64,000 bases of DNA from DATFDN01 sp963818725 (GTDB lineage Bacteria; Pseudomonadota; Alphaproteobacteria; Acetobacterales; Acetobacteraceae). The DNA is taken from contig CAWFTU010000009.1 of assembly GCA_963818725.1 (NCBI GenBank), positions 410,334 to 474,333 on the forward strand. The letters are read 5' to 3'. Every line of letters begins with the position of its first letter. Position 1 is the stretch's first letter. The position numbers were made by a program, and so were the translations under genes. This document shows positions 53,252-64,000 of the stretch, piece by piece. Under the pieces are notes generated by a model. It searched no databases. It worked only from the letters and a program-made list of their open reading frames with translations, and was not told where the DNA came from.

Positions 53252-54016
53252 ATGGCCCGCCGACGCCAGCTCTATGAGGGTAAAGCAAAAATCCTGTTCG
53301 AGGGGCCGGAGCCCGGCACCCTGGTCCAGTATTTCAAGGACGACGCCACGGCCTTCAATGCCCAGAAGAAGGGCGTCATCACCGGCAAGGGCGTGCTGAA
53401 CAACCGGATCAGCGAATACCTGATGCTGCGCCTGGCCGAGATCGGCATCCCGACCCATTTCGTCCGCCGCTTGAACATGCGCGAGCAGCTTATCCGCGAG
53501 GTGGAGATCATCCCGCTCGAGATCGTGGTCCGCAACATCGCCGCCGGCAGCCTGAGCCAGCGGCTGGGCATCCCGGAGGGCACGCGGCTGCCCCGCTCGA
53601 TTGTCGAGTACAACTACAAGAACGATTCGCTCGGCGACCCGCTAGTCTCGGAGGAGCACATCACCTGCTTCGGCTGGGCCTCCACCCAGGATCTCGACGA
53701 CGTCGTGGCACTTTCCTTGAGGACCAACGACTTCCTCACCGGCCTGTTCCTCGGGGTCGGCATCACCCTGGTCGATTTCAAGCTCGAATTTGGACGATTG
53801 TGGGAAAACGAGGAAATGCGCATCGTGCTGGCCGACGAAATCAGCCCAGACAATTGCCGGTTGTGGGACAGCAAGACCAACGAGAAAATGGACAAGGACC
53901 GCTTCCGCCGCGACCTTGGCAAGGTCGAGGAGGCCTACCAGGAGGTCGCCAAGCGCCTCGGCATCCTGCCCGAGGCCGGCTCGCGCGACATGAAGGGGCC
54001 GGAGATGATGCAGTGA
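53252..54016 (+). CDS. purC: SAICAR synthetase
   Basis: 254 aa. Condenses CAIR with aspartate in purine synthesis. Motifs: YEGKAKILFEGPEPGTLVQY, FKDDATAFNAQKKG, EVIPLEIVVRNIAAGS-like segment and LADEISPDNCRLWD. CAGGGGA precedes the ATG. It is the first gene of a tightly packed purCSQL group; the stop overlaps the GTG of purS. Confidence 0.96.
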   Translation: MARRRQLYEGKAKILFEGPEPGTLVQYFKDDATAFNAQKKGVITGKGVLNNRISEYLMLRLAEIGIPTHFVRRLNMREQLIREVEIIPLEIVVRNIAAGSLSQRLGIPEGTRLPRSIVEYNYKNDSLGDPLVSEEHITCFGWASTQDLDDVVALSLRTNDFLTGLFLGVGITLVDFKLEFGRLWENEEMRIVLADEISPDNCRLWDSKTNEKMDKDRFRRDLGKVEEAYQEVAKRLGILPEAGSRDMKGPEMMQ

Positions 54017-54258
54017 GGGCCGTCGTGACCGTCATGCCCAAGGCCGGCGTGCTGGACCCCCAGGGCAAGGCCATCGGCCACGCCCTGGCCGGGCTTGGCT
54101 TCGGGGGCGTCGGCGAGGTCCGCGCCGGGAAGGTCATCGAGCTCGATCTCGCCGAGAGCGACCCGGCCAAGGCGCGCGCCGCCGCCGAGGAGATGGCCCG
54201 GCGCCTGCTCGCCAACCCGGTGATCGAGAGCTGGCGCGTCGCGGTGGAGGAACCATGA
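54013..54258 (+). CDS. purS: FGAM synthetase subunit PurS
   Basis: 81 aa, the usual PurS length. Starts with GTG overlapping the purC stop (GTGA): VRAVVTVMPKAGVLDPQGKA, then IGHALAGLGFGGVGEVRAGK and a C-terminal ANPVIESWRVAVEE, all typical. PurS bridges PurL and PurQ in the three-part FGAM synthetase of this phylum. It overlaps purQ by four bases. Confidence 0.95.
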   Translation: MRAVVTVMPKAGVLDPQGKAIGHALAGLGFGGVGEVRAGKVIELDLAESDPAKARAAAEEMARRLLANPVIESWRVAVEEP

Positions 54259-54944
54259 GGGCCGGCATCGTCACCTTCCCCGGCATCAACCGCGAGCGCG
54301 ACATGGCGATCGCGCTCGAGCGCTCCTCCGGCCGCCCCCCGCGCATGATCTGGCACACCGAGACCGACCTCGCGGGCCTCGACCTGGTGGTGCTCCCGGG
54401 CGGGTTCAGCTACGGCGACTACCTGCGCTGCGGCGCCATGGCGGCGCACGCGCCGGTGATGCGCGCGCTGCGCGATTTCGCGGCGCGCGGCGGGTTCATC
54501 CTGGGCGTCTGCAACGGCTTCCAAATCCTGACCGAGGCGGGGCTGTTGCCCGGCGCCCTGCTGCGCAACGCCGGGCTGCGCTTCATCGCCGCCGACTGCC
54601 ACCTCCGGGTCGAGCGCGCCGACACGGTCTTCACCGCCCACTACCAGCGCGACCAGGTGTTCCGGGCGCCCATGGCCCATGGCGACGGCAACTTCACCGC
54701 CGACGCGGCGACGCTTGCCCGGCTGGAGGGCGAGGGGCTGGTCGCGTTCCGCTATGTCACGCCGGCCGGGCAGGTCACGCCGGAGGCCAACCGCAACGGC
54801 AGCGCCCGTGCCATCGCCGGCATTTACAGCCCCGACCTGCGCATCCTGGGCCTGATGCCGCACCCCGAGGATTTGGTCGATCCGCTGATGGGCGGCACGG
54901 ACGGCAAGCCGCTGTTCGACGCGCTCGCCGCCCTCGCGGCATAG
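54255..54944 (+). CDS. purQ: FGAM synthetase glutaminase subunit PurQ
   Basis: 229 aa class-I glutamine amidotransferase. Catalytic Cys in GVCNGFQILTE, His and Glu in LGLMPHPEDLVDP, and VLPGGFSYGDYLRCGAMAA. Supplies ammonia to PurL. The N-terminus MRAGIVTFPGINRERDM is normal. purL starts eight bases after its stop. Confidence 0.96.
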   Translation: MRAGIVTFPGINRERDMAIALERSSGRPPRMIWHTETDLAGLDLVVLPGGFSYGDYLRCGAMAAHAPVMRALRDFAARGGFILGVCNGFQILTEAGLLPGALLRNAGLRFIAADCHLRVERADTVFTAHYQRDQVFRAPMAHGDGNFTADAATLARLEGEGLVAFRYVTPAGQVTPEANRNGSARAIAGIYSPDLRILGLMPHPEDLVDPLMGGTDGKPLFDALAALAA

Positions 54945-54951
54945 GGCCGGG

Positions 54952-57141
<2,190 letters not shown>

Positions 57142-57151
57142 GGAGACGGAC

Positions 57152-57385
57152 ATGCCGATGGCAGCCAGCGAAATCGAATCGCTGATCCGGGCCGCGTTCC
57201 CCGACGCCCGCGTCACCGTCGAGGACTTGGCAGGCGATGGCGACCACTACGCCGCGACGGTCGTCTCGGAACAGTTCCGCGGCCTGGCCCGCGTGCGCCA
57301 GCACCAACTCGTCTATGCCGCCCTGCGCGGCCGCATGGGCGGCGAGCTTCACGCACTCGCGTTGCAGACATCGGCTCCCGATTGA
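57152..57385 (+). CDS. bolA: BolA-family protein
   Basis: 77 aa. BolA/IbaG fold: IESLIRAAFPDARVTVEDLA, GDGDHYAATVVSEQF and the conserved QHQLVYAALRGRMGGELHAL. BolA proteins form [2Fe-2S] complexes with the CGFS glutaredoxin encoded immediately downstream, and this gene pair after purL is common in alphaproteobacteria. Confidence 0.93.
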   Translation: MPMAASEIESLIRAAFPDARVTVEDLAGDGDHYAATVVSEQFRGLARVRQHQLVYAALRGRMGGELHALALQTSAPD

Positions 57386-57395
57386 GGAAAATACC

Positions 57396-57737
57396 ATGTC
57401 CGACCAGCCTGTTTTCGACCGGATCAGATCCGAAATCACCGAGAACCCGGTGATGCTCTACATGAAGGGTTCGGCGATGTTCCCGCAATGCGGATTCTCG
57501 GCCCGCGTGGTCCAAATCCTTTCGCACCTCGGCGTGCCGTTCAAAACCGCGAACGTGCTGGAAGACCCGGAGCTGCGCGAGGGCATCAAGCAATTCTCGA
57601 ACTGGCCGACCGTCCCGCAGCTCTACGTCAAGGGCGAGTTTGTCGGCGGCTGCGACATCATAACGGAAATGTTTCAGTCGGGTGAGCTGGAGACTTTCCT
57701 GAAGGAAAAGGACGTCCAGCATCGGGCGGAGGCGTAG
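57396..57737 (+). CDS. grxD: Monothiol glutaredoxin (CGFS type)
   Basis: 113 aa. Active-site CGFS in MFPQCGFSARVVQIL, glutathione-binding NWPTVPQLYVKGEFVGGCDI. Carries and transfers [2Fe-2S] clusters together with BolA. Length is normal for Grx4/GrxD. GAGGAAAATACC precedes the ATG. Confidence 0.96.
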   Translation: MSDQPVFDRIRSEITENPVMLYMKGSAMFPQCGFSARVVQILSHLGVPFKTANVLEDPELREGIKQFSNWPTVPQLYVKGEFVGGCDIITEMFQSGELETFLKEKDVQHRAEA

Positions 57738-58151
57738 CTTCCCTCTATCCGGCGGTTTCGCGCGGCTTTCCTGAGGCGAAAGCCGGGTCGTGTTGGAGCG
57801 GGCTTTTAATAGGGCTTATTGCCTTCTGCTGTGGTGTGAGGCTCTTGGGGAAGATGATCGTGTCCTCCCCTGCTTCGTAGAACTCGCGGACGCGGGCCTC
57901 CTCATCGAAGCCATGCGGGCGTAGAATGTGCGAATGCACGCAAACCCGGACGACCCGGAGGTCTCAACCGGAAGCAACCGCTCGCCGCTTGGACCGGTCA
58001 GGTCCGCGCTCGGCGTTGGTTGTGACTCTGCAGATGGTAAGCGGACCGTCTCGGCGATGCCTGTGGTCGACCCCCGTGCCGAACGGCGGCATGAATATCG
58101 ACGGAATACGGCTTGGCTCGAGAAACAGGGGTTAGGCATTAGCGAGTGGCC
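57738..58151. other. Intergenic region, possible short frame only
   Basis: About 410 bases. A 64-codon reverse frame (57745-57939, with REFYEAGEDTIIFPKSLTPQ) has some protein-like texture but no ribosome-binding site, so I left it uncalled. No RNA gene or repeat seen. Confidence 0.35.
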
Positions 58152-58811
58152 ATGGCGTCCAGATCCAGGTCGCTATTCGTCAGTGCGCTGGCAAGTTTTG
58201 CCTACCTTGGGCTCGCCATCCTTGGCTGGGGCGGGTTTGCCGCCTTCTTCGCCCATCCAGCTTTGATTGCCGTAACGGTCGTCCTGTTTGTGCTGGTCGG
58301 CGCAGCGCTCCTCTCGCGCGGCAATCTCAGCGCTGGCGAGCGCGAGGATCGTGCCAACCGCTGGGTCTTCATCGTTTTCGGGGTCATCGGTCTGCTGGCA
58401 GCCTATTTGCCTGCGTACACCGACCGGACAGGGTTCTGGGCGCTGGATGGGGACGACGTCCGCTGGCTCGGCGTTGTGCTCTTCGCAGCCGGTGGCGCAC
58501 TGCGGATCTGGCCGGTGTTTGTGCTCGGCTATCAATTCAGCGGGCTGGTGGCAATTCAGCCCGGGCACACATTGGTCACAGGCGGCGTCTTCGGCATTAT
58601 CCGCCACCCTAGCTATCTCGGGTTGCTCATTAACGCGCTGGGTTGGGGGTTGGCGTTCCATTCGGGCATAGGCGTGTTGCTCGCGGCGCTCAATGTCCCG
58701 CCGCTCGTCGCACGCATACGCGCGGAAGAGGCGCTGCTGCTGGCGCAGTTCGGAAGTGAGTACAACGATTATCGCGCTCGCACGTGGCGGCTGATACCTG
58801 GGCTTTATTGA
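58152..58811 (+). CDS. Isoprenylcysteine-carboxyl-methyltransferase-like membrane protein
   Basis: 219 aa with about five membrane segments. The C-terminal signature GIIRHPSYLGLLINALGWGL followed by RIRAEEALLLAQFGSEYNDY is the SAM-binding and catalytic tail of the ICMT/PEMT family. In bacteria these proteins may methylate lipids or small thiols; no substrate can be named. The ATG was preferred over a GTG six bases upstream. Confidence 0.8.
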   Translation: MASRSRSLFVSALASFAYLGLAILGWGGFAAFFAHPALIAVTVVLFVLVGAALLSRGNLSAGEREDRANRWVFIVFGVIGLLAAYLPAYTDRTGFWALDGDDVRWLGVVLFAAGGALRIWPVFVLGYQFSGLVAIQPGHTLVTGGVFGIIRHPSYLGLLINALGWGLAFHSGIGVLLAALNVPPLVARIRAEEALLLAQFGSEYNDYRARTWRLIPGLY

Positions 58812-58925
58812 CGGATGGAGGCAGGAAAGGCCCGCAATGGGTCGAGGCCAGCGATAGCCTCGTGGCCTCAGCTATCGCCCGGCATGGTGGAAAGCGGCCG
58901 TGTGCAATCCACACCTAACCGGAAT

Positions 58926-59146
58926 TTACGCCCGAGTGGGAAGTAGTACATCTTCGAGCACCTCATAGTGTCGAACATTCCCGTCGAAATCAACCAATGC
59001 GGCGACCGCGCCTGGCGCGACGACCGCTCGCCAATGTTATCATTTGCGAATGAGCGAATAGCATCCATGGATTGCCAGCGCGTCAGCATAAGAAAGTCAA
59101 TTTGGTCGGCGATGTGGCGCTGACGCAGATGTGTGCCGCAGAACTT
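58926..59146 (-). pseudogene. Antibiotic-biosynthesis-monooxygenase-like gene, frameshifted
   Basis: One reverse frame gives LRQRHIADQIDFLMLTRWQS and MDAIRSFANDNIGE; the next frame gives AVVAPGAVAALVDFDGNVRH and YEVLEDVLLPTRA-stop. Joined they match the usual small ABM-like protein ending (LTxWxSxDAIRxFAGDD ... AVVP ... HYEV). The break is a missing G near 59028 (GAGGCG to GAGCG). The N-terminal end is not defined. Confidence 0.6.
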
Positions 59147-59382
59147 CGCAGTCGTCCCTTACGCGAACTTGGAGGTATTCCGCCCGCAACTGCTCGGCGC
59201 CTGCGGCTACGCATTGCCCTACAGCATCATGAGCGGTGCCCCAAGGGGCGATGGTCGGCGTCATCCTAAGCCGCGCCCTCGCCACCGCCGCGCCGGCCGC
59301 GACCGAGGCCGCGCGGTCCGGCGCGGCGCAGCCAGTCGCGGCGAAAGGCATGGCGGCGCTCAGCGCCTAGGCGGCAGGCCCG

Positions 59383-61778
59383 TCACGGCGACTTCGACCG
59401 CCCCAGCACCCGCGCCACGCCCTCCCGCAGCTCGCGCGCCCTGAACGGCTTGGCCAGCACGGCTTCATGATCCAGCGCGTGCGTCCCTGGGTGGCCGGTG
59501 ATGAACAGCACGGGCAAGTCAGGCCGCTCGGCACGGATGCGCGCCGCCAGGGCAGGTCCGTCCATGACCGGCATGATCACGTCCGTGACGAGCAGCTCGA
59601 TCGCCGGCGTGGCGCGCACCACCGCGAGGGCGCCCGCGGCGTCCGACGCCTCGATCACGGCGTGTCCCAGCTCGCGCAGCAGCGCCGCGGTCACCGGGCG
59701 TCCCTGCTCGTCATCGTCCACCAGCAACACCACGGCGCTCCCGCGCCGGCACGTGTCCAAGGCGTCCCTCGGCGCATCGATGGCGGCGCGTGCCTCGGCG
59801 TCGGCGGGCGGCAGCAGGATCGTCACCGTCGTCCCCCGCCCCGCCTGGCTCTCGATCCGCAGCGCGCCGCCGGAGTGCTCGGCGAAACTCCGCGCCATCG
59901 CCAGGCCGAGGCCGGTTCCCTTGTCGCGGGGCTTGGTGGTGAAGAAGGGCTCGCAGGCGCGGGCTAGCACCTCCGGGGACATGCCGCAACCGGTGTCGGC
60001 AACGGCAATGGCCACGACCGGCGCGGTCGCGCCGTCCGCCTGGTTGCGCGCCGAAATCGCCAGCGTACCGCCGTCTTTCATCGCATCGCGCGCGTTCACG
60101 GCGAGATTCAGCAGCGACATCTCCAGTTGCTGCGCATCGACCAGCACGGGCCTGACATCCGGCGGGACGTCCAGGACGCACGCGATCCCCGGGCCCAGCA
60201 TATGCCGGGCCAAGCTCTCCACTTGCCCCAGCAACGGCGCCAGGTCGACCACCACCGGCTTCAGCGCCTCACGCCGGGCAAAGGCCAGGAGTTGACGCAC
60301 CAGCGCCGCCGCCCGGTCCGCCGCCTGCTCGCCAAGCCGCACCATGCGCAGCAACGCAGGGTCGTCGATCCGGCGGCGAAGCAGCTCGTAGCTGCCGCTT
60401 ACCGCGACCAGCACGTTGTTCAAATCGTGCGCGACCCCGCCAGTAACCTGTCCAAGCGCCTCCAGCTTCTGCGCTTGCAGCAAGGCCGCCTGCGCCTGCT
60501 CGCGCCGCTGCATTTCGGCGGCCAGCTCGCGCGCCGTCGCGCTCAGCGCGCGCGTCCGATCCCCGACCCGCCGCTCAAGCTCGCTATTCGCCTCGGCAAG
60601 CACACGCTCGGCCTCCTTGATGTCATGCACATCGATGGCGGTCGAGACGGCGAGGTCTCCCGTTTCGGGATCATCAAGCGCGACCGCGTGCAGCCGGTGC
60701 CAGCGCCAAGCCCCGTCACGGCGGCGGAGCCGGGCCTCGGTGTCGAACTCGCTTCGTTCGGCACGGGCGCGCAGGGTGAGCGAACGCACGCGCGCCATGT
60801 CCTCGGGGTGAACGAGCGCGAGACGGTCCTCCAAGCCTGAGCCGACGCCGGGTCCGGCGTAGTCGAAAAATCGGCGGTTGTAGTGCAGCGCCATGCCGTC
60901 GCGCCGCGTCAGCCAGGCCATCTGGGGCAGGCCGTCGAGCGCGCGGCGCAGCCGCTCCTCGCTTCGCTTGCGCTCCGTGATGTCCTGCACGGCGTCGATC
61001 ACGCGCAGCGCACGGCCCGCCTCGTCCCGCGCGAGCACCCCGGAGACGCGCGAGAACCAGGACCAGCCGCGACCCGGAAGCTCCATCTGAAACTCCAGGT
61101 CGCGCGTACAACGTTACCTTCGGCTTGCGCCTGGCGATCCGCCTCATACGCGGCCCGATCCTCCGGATGGAGCCGGGCAGTCCATGCGGCGCGCTCGGGT
61201 CCGTCCATGGAAAGCCATGTGTCGGCTGGAAACAATCCCTGGCCCAGGGCGGAAAGTCGCGCGTCGGCACAGAACACGCGGCGCACGAGATCCCACTCGG
61301 CGATGCCGATCCCCGCCGCATCAAGCGCCAGCCGTAGCCTGATTTCGCTCTCGCGCAACGCGACTTCGGCGCGCTTGCGGTCCGAGATGTCGTCCACGAC
61401 GCTCACGAAATGCGCGGGCCGCCCATCCGCGTCGCGCAGGAGCGAGACGGTCAGCTTCGCCCAGATATCCGTCCCGTCCCGCCGGCGATACCGCTTTTCG
61501 ATGGTATAGACGCTCTCGCGCCCTTCGAGCAGCGCCTGGACATGGACAAGGTTGTTCGCGAGGTCGTCGGGATGCGTGAACTCCTGGAAGGTGCGTCCGA
61601 GCAGCTCCTCGCGCGCGTATCCGATGATGGCGCACAGGCGGTCATTGACGCGCAGCCATCGTCCGTCGAGCCCGACATGGGCGATGCCCAACGCCGCCTT
61701 GTCGAACGTGGCGCGATACAAAGCCTCGGAAGCGGCGAGCCCCGCGTCCGAGGGACGGCCTATCGGGCCAGGGCTCAT
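59383..61778 (-). pseudogene. Hybrid PAS histidine kinase with receiver domain, one frameshift
   Basis: From MSPGPIGRPSDAGLAASEAL: PAS domains (GLDGRWLRVNDRLCAIIGYA; RLALDAAGIGIAEWDL; a third around GLPQMAWLTRRDGMALHYN), a coiled coil, HisKA GGVAHDLNNVLVAVSG with the phosphoacceptor His, HATPase (NLAVNARDAMKDGG, DTGCGMSPE, GTGLGLAMARSFAEHSGG) and a C-terminal receiver (LLVDDDEQG, phosphorylated Asp in TDVIMPVMDG). The frame changes near 61105 between QAEGNVV and RDLEFQMELPGRGWS, consistent with one lost base. Cytoplasmic, no membrane segment. Confidence 0.82.
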
Positions 61779-61914
61779 CGGTGCCGCCCGCCGTGCAGCC
61801 ACGCGCCTCTCATGGCGAGAGCCATAGGGCGTCGCGCCGCACCGGACAAGGAAAAAGCTTTGACTTTCAAGGAAGCAGCCTGTCCGATGGTGAAGCAAAG
61901 CCCCGAGACGCAGC

Positions 61915-62631
61915 ATGCCCGAGACCCCGGACGCATTCGCCAAAACCGACCGCAACCGCGTGCGCCGGCGACCGGACCGGGGTCATTACGATTGTGAGAC
62001 AGTGTACCGAATCCTGGACGCCGCCATGGTCTGCCACATCGCCTACGTCATCGACGGCCAGCCCTACTGCACGCCGACGGCGTTCTGGCGGGAGGGCGAT
62101 CACCTCTACTGGCACGGCTCCTCGGCGAGCCGGATGCTGCGCGCCGAGGCCGAGGGCATTCCGGTGTGCCTGACGGTCACGCACATGGACGCGGTCGTGC
62201 TGGCGCGCTGCGGTTTCAATCACTCGATCAACTACCGCGCGGTGATGGCCTACGGCCGCGCCCACCTGATCGAGGGCGAGGCGAAGCTGCGTGCGATGGA
62301 CAGCTTCGTCGACCGCTTCTTTCCCGGCCGCTCCCGCGTGCTGCGCCCGCCCACCGCGCAGGAGGTCAAGGCGACCACGGTGCTCGGCATGGAGATCGAG
62401 GAAGCGTCCGCCAAGATCCGCGCCCTCGACGTCCATGACGAGGAAGAGGACTACGCCGTTCCGGCCTGGACCGCGCTGGTCCCGGTCCGCACGGTGATCG
62501 ACGCGCCCGTCGAGTGCCCGCGCCAGCATCCCGAGGCCACCAGCGAGGCCGGCGGCATGGGCGCCTGGCGCCCCGGCCGGCGGCTGGACGAGGTGATGAG
62601 CGAGGCGTACCGGGTGGCGTACCGGGACTAA
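61915..62631 (+). CDS. Pyridoxamine 5'-phosphate oxidase-fold flavin-binding protein
   Basis: 238 aa. Putative FMN-binding split-barrel: RGHYDCETVYRILDAAMVCH, IAYVIDGQPYCTPTAFWREG, HLYWHGSSASRML and the FNHSINYRAVMAYGRAHLIE segment match the Pyridox_ox_2 (nitroimidazole-resistance-like) group rather than true PdxH. The substrate is unknown. It is divergent from the histidine kinase gene. Confidence 0.85.
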   Translation: MPETPDAFAKTDRNRVRRRPDRGHYDCETVYRILDAAMVCHIAYVIDGQPYCTPTAFWREGDHLYWHGSSASRMLRAEAEGIPVCLTVTHMDAVVLARCGFNHSINYRAVMAYGRAHLIEGEAKLRAMDSFVDRFFPGRSRVLRPPTAQEVKATTVLGMEIEEASAKIRALDVHDEEEDYAVPAWTALVPVRTVIDAPVECPRQHPEATSEAGGMGAWRPGRRLDEVMSEAYRVAYRD

Positions 62632-62934
62632 GACCGGCGACCTTATGACCTGACCTCTTCGCCGCCGTTTCGGCCCCCTCCCCTTCGCGGAGCAAATTCA
62701 GGCCATGCCGCGGCGCGGGAGGCAGCAAGCCGCCGTTCGTGTGTGCCTCTGTCACCCTCCTTATCTGTTGATGGTGATCGATCGGAGTGCCAGCGCATTG
62801 CCGCGCGCTCGACAATCTCCCAAGCTGACGGCCCAGTTGATCCAATAGGCGATTTGGCAAAGCTATCGTTGCACGCCATACCAAAAAGGCGCAAATTCGA
62901 GCCGCACAGATACAACGACAAAATGGGGGAGAAA
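62632..62934. other. Intergenic region, no gene seen
   Basis: About 300 bases before the truncated binding-protein gene. No convincing frame or repeat was found; GGGGGAG near the end is the ribosome-binding site of the next gene. Confidence 0.4.
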
Positions 62935-64000
62935 ATGATTACTAGACGAGCAGCGCTGACCGCCGCCGCCGCCCTGCCTGCAACTCTCAGTTTTCATGTC
63001 AGAGCAGCCGATACAACCGAGATCAAGATCGGCAATACCATGCCCTATAGTGGGCCGGCTTCGTCGTACAGCTCGGTAGGCAAGGCCGACGCGGCGTTCT
63101 TCAAATGGTTGAACGATCAAGGCGGCGTAGCCGGACGAAAGATCAACTTTATTTCCCTCGATGACGGCTATAGCCCGCCCCGGACTGTGGAACTGACCCG
63201 CCGCTTGGTGGAGGAGGAGCAGGTCGCGTTCATGTTCGACGCGCTCGGCACGCCGACCAATTCGGCGGTCGATGATTATCTCAACCAGAAGAAGGTGCCG
63301 CAGCTGTTTGTCAGCACGGGCGCCGACAAATGGGCCGATCCGCAGCATTTTCCGTGGACGATCGGCTTTCTGCCCAGTTACCGCACGGAAGCGCAGATCT
63401 ACGCGAAGTCCATGCTGAAGGAGAAGCCCGAGGCCAGGCTTGCGATTATCTATCAGAACGACGATTTCGGAAAGGATTACCCGGCGGGCGTGCGCGACGT
63501 GCTGGGTAAGGACTGGGACAAGCACGTCGTGAAGGCGATCACGTACGAGGTGACTGATCCACGATCAACTCGCAGATCACCGAGCTGCAAGCTTCCGGCG
63601 CGGACGCCTTGCTGGTGGCGGCTGTGCCGAAATTCGCCGCGCAGGCAATCCGCAAAGTGTACGACCTGGTTGGAAGCCGATGTTCTTCATGACCAATGTG
63701 TCGATCTCGGTCGGCTCGGTGCTGCGGCCGGCCGGGCCGGAGAAGGCCATCGGCCTGGTATCCGGCCAGTTCTGCAAGGACCCCGCGGATCCGGCCTGGG
63801 ACAACGATGCGGGCATGCGCCACTTCAAGGCGTTCATGGCCAAGTCCTGCCTTCAGCCGACATCACCGACGGGCTCTATGTCTGGGGATACGCCGTCAGC
63901 TATCTGCTCTGGAAGGTGCTGGAGCAATGCAACGGCGACTTCTCGCGCGAGAACGTAATGAGGCAGGCGACCAACCTCAAGAACCTGAACATCCCGGTGC
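62935..64000 (+). pseudogene. ABC substrate-binding protein, multiply frameshifted, runs off the end
   Basis: Tat-like signal MITRRAALTAAAALPATLSF, then EIKIGNTMPYSGPASSYSSV and ISLDDGYSPPRTVELTRRLV, close in layout to the protein at 21712. After VKAITYEVTDP the frame slips near 63560 (then INSQITELQASGADALLVAA), again near 63668 (then WKPMFFMTNVSISVGSVL) and near 63850 (then ADITDGLYVWGYAVSYLLWK). All three fit one-base losses. No stop occurs in the first frame before the window edge, so a nonsense long protein would be predicted by a simple caller. Confidence 0.75.

Noticed and set aside
57745..57939. 64-codon reverse frame
   Set aside because: Some protein-like texture but no ribosome-binding site or family; not enough to call a gene.

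Overview
High-GC (roughly 65-70%) alphaproteobacterial chromosome segment. The purC-purS-purQ-purL order, the grxD/bolA pair, a CYP199A-like P450, many GTG/TTG starts and rhizobial-type serine recombinases all fit Rhodospirillales, perhaps Acetobacteraceae; the genus cannot be fixed from this window. There are no rRNA, tRNA or CRISPR features. The striking property is mobile DNA: about eleven separate elements, many nested in one another and in accessory genes.

Layout. 0.2-4.6 kb: DUF4118 histidine kinase, a poly-histidine exported protein, a conserved hypothetical and a class-A-like serine hydrolase. 4.85-8.63 kb: an IS630 element cut by an IS1595 element, then an ISAs1 copy. 9-15.65 kb: XRE regulator, ClC antiporter, 2-hydroxyacid dehydrogenase, PPK2 kinase, MBL hydrolase, P450. 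15.75-17.69 kb: IS1634 copy 1. 18-20.1 kb: an unknown gene split by IS66. 20.3-31.1 kb: metabolic block with enolase-superfamily enzyme, ABC binding proteins, broken thiolase plus DUF35 partner, second P450, two M20 peptidases and FetAB-type iron export ABC genes.

31.35-51.15 kb is a wrecked defence-type island. It held a HEPN/MNT toxin-antitoxin pair and an RloA/RloB (AbiL-like) ATPase-nuclease pair. The HEPN gene is cut by an IS630 and by an IS5/IS427 element that itself carries IS1634 copy 2. The rloB gene is cut by IS3, ISAs1 and a 10.2-kb IS66. That IS66 holds a serine-recombinase element (A) in tnpB, and element A's recombinase gene is cut by two more serine-recombinase elements (B and C). 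Removing the insertions with their target duplications or shared core bases restores continuous reading: 696 codons for recombinase A, and the whole C-terminal half of RloB.

51.2-62.6 kb returns to core genes: DppBC-type permeases, purCSQL, bolA, grxD, an isoprenylcysteine-methyltransferase-like protein, a hybrid PAS histidine kinase and a PNPOx-fold protein. The window ends in a frameshifted ABC binding protein. Single-base indels break several otherwise well conserved genes; this is either real decay or long-read consensus error, and raw reads are needed to tell which.
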